Positions 1 through 5,784 of a DNA stretch of 6,334 bases are shown one piece after another. Below the pieces are notes generated by a model. That model was not told where the DNA came from, did not search any database, and saw only the letters and a list, made by a program, of their open reading frames with translations. Positions within the stretch are counted from its first letter, which is position 1, and the number at the start of each line of letters is the position of its first letter. The translations under genes were made by a program, and so were the position numbers. Source of the DNA: Oscillospiraceae bacterium (GTDB taxonomy: Bacteria; Bacillota; Clostridia; Oscillospirales; Oscillospiraceae); contig JAITQY010000157.1 in the NCBI GenBank assembly GCA_031288675.1, positions 1 to 6,334 of the forward strand, in the 5' to 3' direction.

Positions 1-1
1 G

Positions 2-1651
2 GCTGGAGTTCCGGCGGCAAAGATATTACAGGAAGAGCTTGGATTGACTAACGAACAAGTCGGCGACATCGGCAGACAGGGACTTGACGCTACTACTACC
101 ATAGAGGCGCTTATGCGCGGTATGGATAAGCGGTACGGCGGATTAATGGAGAAACAAAGCAAGACGCTTAAAGGTATGCTCGCGAATATCAAAGATGTGT
201 TTAATAACTCGCTTGTGCGCCGTTGGGGCGAAGGGTTAAGCTCGGGCGTTACGCCGGTACTGACAAAGATTACCGACTGGTTTAATAAGAACCAAAAGAC
301 GGTCAAGGCGTGGGGCAATACGCTGTTCAAGGCGGGAGAGGGTATAAGTAATTATGTAGCCGGAGCGGCTGAACGCGCACTTGAAGCGGTGAAAAAGCTT
401 ATCAACAGCGATGAGTGGAAAAACGCGGAAACGCCTTGGGATAAGGCTAAGGTGGCGTGGAACAAGCTAATCGCTGAACCTTTTGATGAGTGGTGGCAAA
501 GCGGCGGCAAAACAGGGATGATGGAAAAGGGAAAAGGGATAGCTAAAGCTATAGGCACTGGTATGCACGACATTATACTTGGGCTTCTGGGACTGCAAAC
601 CGACGTTGACAGCGCGGGAAGCAGTCTTGCGGGAGCGTTCATCGAGGGCTTCCGCCCTGCCGAAGTAGGTGACGCGATATGGAAAGGCATACAGAATTTT
701 ATCACGGAACACCCTATCATCGCAACGTTCGTGCTTGGCGGAGGAGCTATAAACGCTATCAGCGGACTAACTACCATAATAAGCAGCGCAATAAACATAT
801 TGCCCGGAATTGCTACGTCGTTGGCAATATTGGCTCCCGCGGCAGCGTTGATAGCCGCGTTATTGGGCGCAAATAAGATAATGGAAGCCAGCGCAGACGC
901 ATACGCGGACAAACAGATAGAAAAGGGCAGTTTTGCGGCTGAAAAAGGGATTACATATAATATCCTCAAGCCTTTTGTTGACGAATCGTTCAGAGAAGAA
1001 TTTAATAACGCGGCTATGATGGCAAAGACCGACACCGGAGCGCAGTTCTTAGACCCTAAGGATTCTGCTTGGAAACCCATAAAAACGGCTCTTGAGGACG
1101 CAGGCGCAAAGACCGGCAAAAGCATAACCGATTCAGGCGATAGCTTTTCAAAGGACATAATGGCTACCGCTGACGCGCTTTCGAGGATGACAATCGGAGA
1201 GAGAACCAACCCTGAGAATATCGTCAACGAGGAAAATTATATAACATATATGAATCGCACAAACCCGTTTCTTCAGCATGCGGAGGGCGGCATAATGACG
1301 CGTCCGCATTATGGACTTGTGGCTGAAGCCGGAGCGGAGGCGATTATTCCGTTGTCGGGCAACCGTAGGGAACGCGGACTGGCGTTATGGGAGAGAACGG
1401 GTGAAATGCTCGGAGCGGAGCCGTACTCATACGGTGAAATCTTTAACACGCCGAGTACGGGCGCTGAGATTGCGGCAATTCCCATGACAATAGGCAACAT
1501 ATCGTTTGAGGTCAACATTACCGGAGGTAATGATACAGCATCTATCATTGAGGCGATAAAGGCTAATATCGGTGACATAAGCGACCAAATAGCGCAGCAG
1601 ATAGCCGTTGCCCTGCAACGCACTTACGCTAATATTCCGTTGGCGAGATAG
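2..1651 (+). CDS. Phage tail tape measure protein, C-terminal part (5' end outside window)
   Basis: The reading frame is open to the left edge, so this is the last 549 residues of a longer protein. The TTG at 44 is an internal leucine codon: in-frame codons upstream of it read AGVPAAKILQEELG, which joins smoothly to the following conserved block. That block (visible residues about 1-65, PAAKILQEELGL, then ...TTTIEALMRGMDKRYGG, then MLANIKD) resembles the conserved N-proximal tape-measure domain (TIGR02675 type). A hydrophobic, Ala/Ile-rich segment lies at about 238-289, as is usual in these proteins. Near the C-terminus AEGGIMTRPHYGLVAEAGAE followed by AIIPL and a 'LALWERTG' stretch (about 427-470) matches a common tape-measure ending. 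In known phages this protein spans the tail tube, fixes its length and is ejected with the DNA. The TAG stop lies inside a heptamer repeat tract. The missing N-terminal part cannot be judged. Confidence 0.93.
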   Translation, partial: AGVPAAKILQEELGLTNEQVGDIGRQGLDATTTIEALMRGMDKRYGGLMEKQSKTLKGMLANIKDVFNNSLVRRWGEGLSSGVTPVLTKITDWFNKNQKTVKAWGNTLFKAGEGISNYVAGAAERALEAVKKLINSDEWKNAETPWDKAKVAWNKLIAEPFDEWWQSGGKTGMMEKGKGIAKAIGTGMHDIILGLLGLQTDVDSAGSSLAGAFIEGFRPAEVGDAIWKGIQNFITEHPIIATFVLGGGAINAISGLTTIISSAINILPGIATSLAILAPAAALIAALLGANKIMEASADAYADKQIEKGSFAAEKGITYNILKPFVDESFREEFNNAAMMAKTDTGAQFLDPKDSAWKPIKTALEDAGAKTGKSITDSGDSFSKDIMATADALSRMTIGERTNPENIVNEENYITYMNRTNPFLQHAEGGIMTRPHYGLVAEAGAEAIIPLSGNRRERGLALWERTGEMLGAEPYSYGEIFNTPSTGAEIAAIPMTIGNISFEVNITGGNDTASIIEAIKANIGDISDQIAQQIAVALQRTYANIPLAR

Positions 1652-1698
1652 TCGTTAGTCCATAGTCTGATAGTCGCGAGTGGACAGTGGACGGAGGA
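1649..1698 (+). repeat. Degenerate heptamer tandem repeat, copy 1 (left arm of inverted pair)
   Basis: The sequence can be read in 7-nt units: TAGTCGT, TAGTCCA, TAGTCTG, one extra A, TAGTCGC, GAGTGGA, CAGTGGA, CGGAGGA. The first unit starts on the TAG stop codon of the tape measure gene. A reverse-complement relative lies at 2626-2660, on the other side of the LysM gene. The period and pairing are seen directly. The likeness to dispersed heptamer (STRR-like) intergenic repeats in other bacteria is from general knowledge and is not tested here. Confidence 0.75.
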
Positions 1699-1704
1699 AA
1701 CGAC

Positions 1705-1723
1705 GGGCGGGCAATGCCCGCCC
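1705..1723. repeat. GC-rich palindrome / hairpin in the spacer before the LysM gene
   Basis: GGGCGGGC (1705-1712) and GCCCGCCC (1716-1723) form a perfect 8-bp stem around an AAT loop; the flanking A and T could add a ninth pair. It is followed by CTACGGG. No T-run follows, so it does not look like a standard intrinsic terminator. From memory, short elements of the form GTAGGGGCG...CGCCC recur as dispersed intergenic repeats in clostridial and other genomes, and this looks like one. It lies 69 nt upstream of the LysM start codon and could slow ribosomes or polymerase or protect mRNA ends; that role is inference. Confidence 0.7.
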
Positions 1724-1782
1724 CTACGGGTGCGGAAGGCAGTAGGCAAGGGATGAGAGGACAAAAAAACGGTGAAAGGGAC

Positions 1783-1787
1783 GGAGG
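1783..1787 (+). promoter_or_regulatory. Ribosome binding site that fixes the LysM gene start
   Basis: GGAGG sits 4 nt before ATG 1792. The frame is open upstream to a GTG at 1687, but that extension of 35 codons would run through the palindrome and repeats and has a low-complexity Gly/Arg-rich translation unlike the family. The ATG is therefore the preferred start. Confidence 0.85.
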
Positions 1788-1791
1788 AATA

Positions 1792-2550
1792 ATGGATATA
1801 TATCTGACGGATATTGAGACAGGCGCGTATATACGGTTCCCAATGCTGCCGGGCGAAGTTAAAGTAAGCGACGGCGCGGAATTTTATGATTATCAGCTGA
1901 TAAATATCGGCAACGTTAAGCTTCCGTCCGGCGAAAACCTTACGCAAGTAAGCTGGAACGCAATGTTTCCAGGCGCTGTGCGTAGCAATGAGCCGTATAT
2001 CAGGCAATGGACAAGTCCTGACAATCTGATAAAACAGCTAAACGCGCACAGAGCCGGCAAGAAAAAACTACGGTTGCTTATCACGGGAACACAGATTAAC
2101 CTTAACGTGTATTTATCAACGTTTTCGGGTGACTACTCCCACGGCTACGGCGATTATAACTACTCAATAGCCTTTGTTCAGGCTAAGGATTTGGTAGTTA
2201 ACATCAGCGGCGCGGGCATAGAAGAAAAGACGCTCGGCACAGAACGACCGTCAGCGCCGAACGGGAATACATACACGGTAGTTGAGGGCGATACGCTGTG
2301 GAGCATAGCGGAAAAGCTAATGGGAGGCGGAAGCCGCTATCCGGAACTATATGAGGCAAACAGGGATATGCTTGACAAACGCAATCAGGCGGAGGGATCG
2401 GACAAGTATATGATACATCCCGGCGATATACTTGTTATACCCGACCCGAGACCGCATACAACGACCGTGAATGTGGCGAGCCGCGCCAATGAATTATCAA
2501 GACTGGCATTGGAATACGGGTTTGTACTGCCAAGTAAAGTAACGAGATAG
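1792..2550 (+). CDS. xkdP: LysM-domain tail/baseplate protein, XkdP-like
   Basis: This 252-residue protein has two parts. Residues 1-150 (MDIYLTDIETGAYIRFPMLP..., 'YDYQLINIGNVKLPSGENL', 'WNAMFPG', 'YIRQWTSPDNLIKQL', 'LLITGTQINLNVYLSTF', 'GDYNYSIAF') match the N-terminal domain usual in PBSX XkdP-type proteins. Residues about 160-217 form a LysM domain (YTVVEGDTLWSIAEKLMGGG, 'PELYEANRDML', 'IHPGDILVIP'), followed by a tail of about 35 residues. LysM binds glycan chains in other proteins; here it probably works structurally at the tube end or near the hub and is not a lysin, since no catalytic domain is present. The gene lies between tape measure and hub genes, as in PBSX. Oddly, it is flanked by 140- and 128-nt repeat-bearing spacers in an otherwise tight operon. 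The ATG was chosen for its strong Shine-Dalgarno site and family fit. Confidence 0.92.
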   Translation: MDIYLTDIETGAYIRFPMLPGEVKVSDGAEFYDYQLINIGNVKLPSGENLTQVSWNAMFPGAVRSNEPYIRQWTSPDNLIKQLNAHRAGKKKLRLLITGTQINLNVYLSTFSGDYSHGYGDYNYSIAFVQAKDLVVNISGAGIEEKTLGTERPSAPNGNTYTVVEGDTLWSIAEKLMGGGSRYPELYEANRDMLDKRNQAEGSDKYMIHPGDILVIPDPRPHTTTVNVASRANELSRLALEYGFVLPSKVTR

Positions 2551-2647
2551 TCGGCAGGAGACGCGTAGAAATGGCAAGTTGCAAGTGACAGATTAGGATG
2601 GTGTAACGTTTCCCCGTAATCTTCGTCCACTCCCGACTGCCGACTAT
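2547..2647. repeat. 11-bp inverted repeat spanning the spacer after the LysM gene
   Basis: ATAGTCGGCAG (2547-2557, containing the LysM gene's TAG stop) is the exact reverse complement of CTGCCGACTAT (2637-2647), with 79 nt between. The transcript could fold the spacer into a large stem-loop. A smaller pair inside, AGATTA (2590-2595) and TAATCT (2617-2622), could form an inner stem. Both are seen directly. No T-run follows, so termination is not indicated, and the hub gene downstream needs read-through. Confidence 0.6.
2574..2587 (+). repeat. Short heptamer duplication in the second spacer
   Basis: GCAAGTT is followed directly by GCAAGTG, two units of a 7-nt repeat. The unit differs from the TAGTCNN tracts nearby but has the same period. 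It is short, so chance cannot be excluded by itself. Confidence 0.4.
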
Positions 2648-2660
2648 GGACTAATGACTA
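2626..2660 (-). repeat. Degenerate heptamer tandem repeat, copy 2 (right arm of inverted pair)
   Basis: Read on the minus strand from 2660 to 2626, the units are TAGTCAT, TAGTCCA, TAGTCGG, CAGTCGG and GAGTGGA, five heptamers in perfect phase. The first three and the last unit closely match copy 1 at 1649-1684: TAGTC(A/G)TTAGTCCATAGTC is shared over 19 nt with one mismatch, and AGTCGSGAGTGGAC (2625-2638, against 1672-1685) over 14 nt with one mismatch. Copy 1 has one extra base between these blocks. Confidence 0.75.
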
Positions 2661-2678
2661 ACTTAGGGGAGCAGGTAA

Positions 2679-3674
2679 ATGACTATTGATGTTAACAATC
2701 TTGAATATGACGTTGAACTTATCACAGAGACCGGAATACGATATGAGCTTGACGGGACGCTGCTGACGCTAAACTGGGAGGAACAGGAGAGCGAGATTGC
2801 AACCCGAGCAACGCTCTCCGTTGCCAATTTCCTTATAGGCGACAAATATCTGATGCAACTGGCAAAGCTTAACTGCGGGATAATAATTTATGCCAAATGG
2901 GGCGCGGACAGAAATAAAGTATTTGAGGGAACTATTTGGGACTGGACGTACACAAGTGATAGGAAACGCGAATTAACTGTTATGGCGTATGACCCGCTTA
3001 TACGGCTGCAAAATAGCAAAGATTACCGGTATTACAGTAAGGGGCAGACAACGCCGGATATAATCAAAGATATTTGCGGCGCTTGGGGAATACCGGTTAA
3101 CTACCGCTGGAACCGGCAGCTAACGCACGAAAAGAAAGCGTTTAAGGGCGGCAGATTAAGCGATATGATAATAGATTTGCTTGACGAAGTGAAAGATAAG
3201 ACCGGAGAAAAATATACTATATTTTATCGTGACGGCGCGCTTGAAATATTGGCGCGGGCGACAAATAATCCCGTATATTATTTCCCGCACGAAGTGACTA
3301 CATCAACGTCCGACAAAAAGAATCTGAATAAGCTCGTGACACGGGTAAAAGTCATAGGCAAAGAGGATAGCGCGGGCAGAAATCCTGTGGAAGCACAGCT
3401 TGACGGAGATACGCGTTTTGGCGTCTTGCAGGAGATAATACTAAGGACGGGCGATAAGACACTTGACGCGGCAAACAGCGAGGCACAGGCGTTAATAAAG
3501 GAGCGCGGACAGCCGGATGAGCAGATACAAGCAACGGTTCCGGATATTCCTTTCCTGCGCAAAGGCGACAGGGTGCAAATGGCGGCGGGAGATTTATTAG
3601 GTTTTTTCTATGTCACGGGAGTATCGCACAATGCGACACAAAAACAAATGACAATGACGCTGACAATGCGGTAA
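2679..3674 (+). CDS. xkdQ: Baseplate hub protein, XkdQ/YqbQ family
   Basis: This 331-residue protein has the usual length and motifs of the PBSX XkdQ/YqbQ family. Family-like blocks are 'AYDPLIRLQNSKDYRYYSKG' (103-122), 'DIIKDICGAWGIPVNYRW' (127-144), 'SDMIIDLLDEVKDKTGEKY' (161-179) with 'FYRDGALEI', 'NKLVTRVKVIGKED' (217-230), 'FGVLQEIILR' (247-256), and 'PFLRKGDRVQM' (291-301) followed by 'FYVTGVSHNATQKQMTMTL'. By analogy with gp27/gpD-type hubs it probably forms the ring at the tip of the tail tube that carries the central spike; this is inferred from family and position. No catalytic motif is evident. ATG 2679 follows a GGGGA site by 8 nt. The repeat-bearing spacer lies upstream, and the DUF2577 gene starts 12 nt after the stop. 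Confidence 0.93.
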   Translation: MTIDVNNLEYDVELITETGIRYELDGTLLTLNWEEQESEIATRATLSVANFLIGDKYLMQLAKLNCGIIIYAKWGADRNKVFEGTIWDWTYTSDRKRELTVMAYDPLIRLQNSKDYRYYSKGQTTPDIIKDICGAWGIPVNYRWNRQLTHEKKAFKGGRLSDMIIDLLDEVKDKTGEKYTIFYRDGALEILARATNNPVYYFPHEVTTSTSDKKNLNKLVTRVKVIGKEDSAGRNPVEAQLDGDTRFGVLQEIILRTGDKTLDAANSEAQALIKERGQPDEQIQATVPDIPFLRKGDRVQMAAGDLLGFFYVTGVSHNATQKQMTMTLTMR

Positions 3675-3686
3675 CGGAGATATAAA

Positions 3687-4151
3687 ATGAATGAAAATAC
3701 AGGGGCGAGCAGGCTTGCGTCAGTACTTCAAAGGCGAATGAAAGAAACGGCAGAAGCACCGCCAATGCTCGATTTTGGGGTAATACAAGGAGATTTAAGT
3801 CTTAAAACCAATCAATTTCCGCTGCCGATACCGCAAAGTGATTATGTTGTGTGCCGGTCGGTAGCGTGGGGCAAAGTAGATGATATTTTTTATCAGACGC
3901 AATATACAGGCAACCCGAACAGCGGCAGTCACGCACACGGAACGAACGGCGAGCATGACCATCCGGACGCATCGTATGGCGGCGCGCATGACCACCCTAA
4001 GGACGGCAGCGAGATGGAACACATACACGATACGCTAATCGGCGAAAAGTACCGCTGGCTTATGCCGGGCGACCGAGTTCTTGTTGCTTGGGTTGGGGAC
4101 GACGCGTGTGTGATCGATTTAATTTATCCTGCAACAGTGATAGGAGGATAA
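3687..4151 (+). CDS. xkdR: DUF2577 (XkdR-like) baseplate protein with His-rich segment
   Basis: The 154-residue product sits exactly where xkdR lies in PBSX, between the hub and DUF2634 genes. Its start (MNENTGASRLASVLQRRM), the 'FGVIQGDLSLKTNQFPLPIP' block (30-49) and the end 'LMPGDRVLVAWVGDDACVID' plus 'LIYPA' fit the DUF2577 pattern of a small beta-rich, OB-like protein. The middle (about 74-115) is Gly/His/Asp-rich and carries four H-x-H pairs: H82/H84, H90/H92, H101/H103 and H112/H114. Such pairs can bind metal; H-x-H iron sites are known at the tip of phage spikes such as P2 gpV, but whether this segment does so is inference. The protein probably belongs to the central hub or spike. GGAG lies 7 nt before ATG 3687. 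The function of the family is not well defined, so the symbol rests mainly on position and overall pattern. Confidence 0.82.
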   Translation: MNENTGASRLASVLQRRMKETAEAPPMLDFGVIQGDLSLKTNQFPLPIPQSDYVVCRSVAWGKVDDIFYQTQYTGNPNSGSHAHGTNGEHDHPDASYGGAHDHPKDGSEMEHIHDTLIGEKYRWLMPGDRVLVAWVGDDACVIDLIYPATVIGG

Positions 4152-4154
4152 GAC

Positions 4155-4610
4155 ATGGAGCAAGGTATATTGTTTCCGGTTTTTGACGTTCCGGCAACGC
4201 TTGCCGAAGATATAAAGCTAAATGCGGTGTACAATAAATCCCCTAAATGGGACTTGCGAAAAGGTGACTTTGTGCGAAACAGCATCGGACAAATAGAATA
4301 CTGCAACGGGTATGAAGCGTGGAAACTATGGTGTGCCAAAACGGCGCTGACACAGAGGAAGGCGCATATATCCTACAGCGACAATGCCGGAATAGAAATG
4401 GCGGAGGCGTTTGCGGAACCCGACAGGGAAGCGGTCAAAAGCATGTTTGAACGAACTATAACGGAAGCGCTACTTGCCGACCCTATAGGCAGAACAATAC
4501 AGGTAAGCAATTTTGTGTTTGACTGGGAAACGGACGGGCTTAGAATAAGCTTTGACGTATACGGAGCAAACGGCGACAGCGCGGCTATAATGCTCAATTT
4601 TGGAGTTTAA
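4155..4610 (+). CDS. xkdS: DUF2634 (XkdS-like, gp25-related) baseplate wedge protein
   Basis: The 151-residue product has the DUF2634 layout. A short N-terminal arm (ILFPVFDVPATL) is followed by 'WDLRKGDFVRNSIGQIEYCN' (32-51), 'GYEAWKLWCAKTALTQR' (52-68), 'HISYSDNAGIEM' (71-82), then 'MFERTITEALLADPIGRTI' (97-115) and 'SNFVFDWETDGLRISFDV' (118-135). Families of the gp25 type form the wedge core of contractile baseplates and help start sheath assembly; this role is assigned by family. AGGAGG (4142-4147), which lies within the last codons of the preceding gene, is 7 nt before ATG 4155, and only 3 nt separate the two genes, so translation is probably coupled. The baseplate J gene follows after 10 nt. 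Nothing is truncated. Confidence 0.9.
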   Translation: MEQGILFPVFDVPATLAEDIKLNAVYNKSPKWDLRKGDFVRNSIGQIEYCNGYEAWKLWCAKTALTQRKAHISYSDNAGIEMAEAFAEPDREAVKSMFERTITEALLADPIGRTIQVSNFVFDWETDGLRISFDVYGANGDSAAIMLNFGV

Positions 4611-4615
4611 GGAGG
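4609..4615 (+). promoter_or_regulatory. Ribosome binding site that fixes the baseplate J start
   Basis: AAGGAGG lies 5 nt before ATG 4621 and overlaps the stop codon of the preceding gene. The frame could extend back to a TTG at 4600, but that start would lie upstream of this site and would overlap the preceding gene, so ATG 4621 is preferred. Confidence 0.88.
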
Positions 4616-4620
4616 GGACT

Positions 4621-5772
4621 ATGGCATTAACTATACCATATAACGCGCCTGCATTTTTGCAAAATCAGAGTACGGACGAAATACATCGCCGGATGATGAA
4701 CTCGTTGCCGAAAGACATAGATAAAAGCGAGGCGCAAATACCGTGGGACTTGACACGCCCAAGCGCGGTTGAAAAAGCGCATCTTGTAGAATTTACACTA
4801 AACGAAACAATCAAGCTGATGTTTCCGCAATTTGCCTACGGCGAATGGCTTGATTATCACGCGCACGGACTTGTCATAGAGCGCAGGTCGGCGCGCAAAG
4901 CATACGGTAACGTTACGGTTAGGGCAACGGCAGGAACCGCAATACCCGCAGGGTTCAGGTTTGCAACAGCGGCTGAACTTGCGCCGAGTGTGCTGTTTGA
5001 AACGACAGAGAGCGCGGTATTTGACGCGCCTGTTGACGGCAACGGGCAAGTGACCAAAACCCTAAACATACAGGCGGCAGACGCAGGAATAGGCGGCAAC
5101 GTGCCGGCAGACGCGGTAAAACTTATGGCAACGCCGACAACCGGAATAGTATACGTCAGCAATGACGAGCCTATAACAGGCGGAACGCCTGCCGAGAGCG
5201 ACGACGACCTAAGGGAAAGACTTTTATATGCAATGAAACTCGGCGTGTCGTTTACAGGCTGTGACGCTGACTATGTGCGGTGGGCGCAGGAAGTGAACGG
5301 AGTGGGAGCGGTGGTCGTAGACCCTGAATGGCAGGGGATAGGCACCGGAACAGTAAGGCTGTTTTTACTTGACGCCAACGGCGAACCTGCAAACCAGCAG
5401 ATACTTGACGACGTATACAACCATATAGTATCGCCTGATGACCGCCTTTCGAGGTTGTGTCCGATTGACTCTATCGTAACGGTAGTTGCGCCGGAACCCG
5501 TCGAAGTAGATATAACCGCAACGGTACTTTTGCGCGAGGGTGAGAATATTGATACGGTTACAGAACGGTTTAAGGCTAATTTAGCGCAGTACTGGAAACA
5601 AGCAAGTATGGATGCGGCAATAAAATATGTGTTCGTCGGAGCGGCTCTGGCAGACGCCGCAGGAGTATCTAACTATTTGTCGGGCAGTCTTACGGTTAAC
5701 GGCGGTACAGCGGACATAGCGGTAGCTTTAGGACAGTATCCCGTTACCGGCACTATTACGCTGAGCCAATAA
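4621..5772 (+). CDS. xkdT: Baseplate J-like protein, XkdT family
   Basis: From ATG 4621 the protein has 383 residues, typical of PBSX XkdT / P2 gpJ-type proteins. Diagnostic blocks are 'YGEWLDYHAHGLVIERRSA' (73-91) followed by 'GNVTVRATAGTAIPAGFRF' (96-114), 'IQAADAGIGGNVPADAV' (150-166), 'ITGGTPAESDDDLRERLL' (185-202), then 'GCDADYVRWAQEVNGVGAVV' (213-232) and 'GTGTVRLFLLD' (241-251). The C-terminal half has 'VEVDITATVLLREGENIDTV' and ends 'GQYPVTGTITLSQ'. In known baseplates this protein forms the wedge arms that dimerise around the hub and change shape when the sheath contracts. It sits between the gp25-like gene (10-nt gap) and the DUF2313 gene (12-nt gap), its standard position. No frameshift or truncation is seen. 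Confidence 0.95.
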   Translation: MALTIPYNAPAFLQNQSTDEIHRRMMNSLPKDIDKSEAQIPWDLTRPSAVEKAHLVEFTLNETIKLMFPQFAYGEWLDYHAHGLVIERRSARKAYGNVTVRATAGTAIPAGFRFATAAELAPSVLFETTESAVFDAPVDGNGQVTKTLNIQAADAGIGGNVPADAVKLMATPTTGIVYVSNDEPITGGTPAESDDDLRERLLYAMKLGVSFTGCDADYVRWAQEVNGVGAVVVDPEWQGIGTGTVRLFLLDANGEPANQQILDDVYNHIVSPDDRLSRLCPIDSIVTVVAPEPVEVDITATVLLREGENIDTVTERFKANLAQYWKQASMDAAIKYVFVGAALADAAGVSNYLSGSLTVNGGTADIAVALGQYPVTGTITLSQ

Positions 5773-5784
5773 GGGGGACGAAAT

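Noticed and set aside
44..46. TTG as start of the tape measure protein
   Set aside because: The frame is open to position 2 and the upstream residues continue a conserved tape-measure block, so the gene begins outside the window.
352..1227. Long minus-strand frame opposite the tape measure gene
   Set aside because: It lies wholly within a clear plus-strand gene, has a Ser/Ala/Ile-rich composition typical of an antisense shadow, and matches no family I recognise. Other minus-strand frames were dropped for the same reason.
1705..1723. Intrinsic terminator after the tape measure gene
   Set aside because: The hairpin is strong but has no following T-run, and essential tail genes downstream must be transcribed.
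1687..1791. 35-codon N-terminal extension of the LysM protein from a GTG
   Set aside because: It is read through the palindrome and repeat tract, has no good ribosome site at the GTG, and ATG 1792 has GGAGG close upstream and matches the family start.
2269..2445. LysM protein as a cell-wall lytic enzyme
   Set aside because: Only an XkdP-type N-terminal domain and a LysM domain are present; no hydrolase domain or catalytic motif is visible.
1649..2660. CRISPR array or insertion sequence ends
   Set aside because: The units are 7 nt with no spacers, so not CRISPR. The inverted arms enclose only a tail gene with no transposase and no evident target duplication, so an insertion sequence is not supported.
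4600..4620. Baseplate J start at TTG 4600
   Set aside because: It overlaps the preceding gene and lies before the AAGGAGG site that serves ATG 4621.
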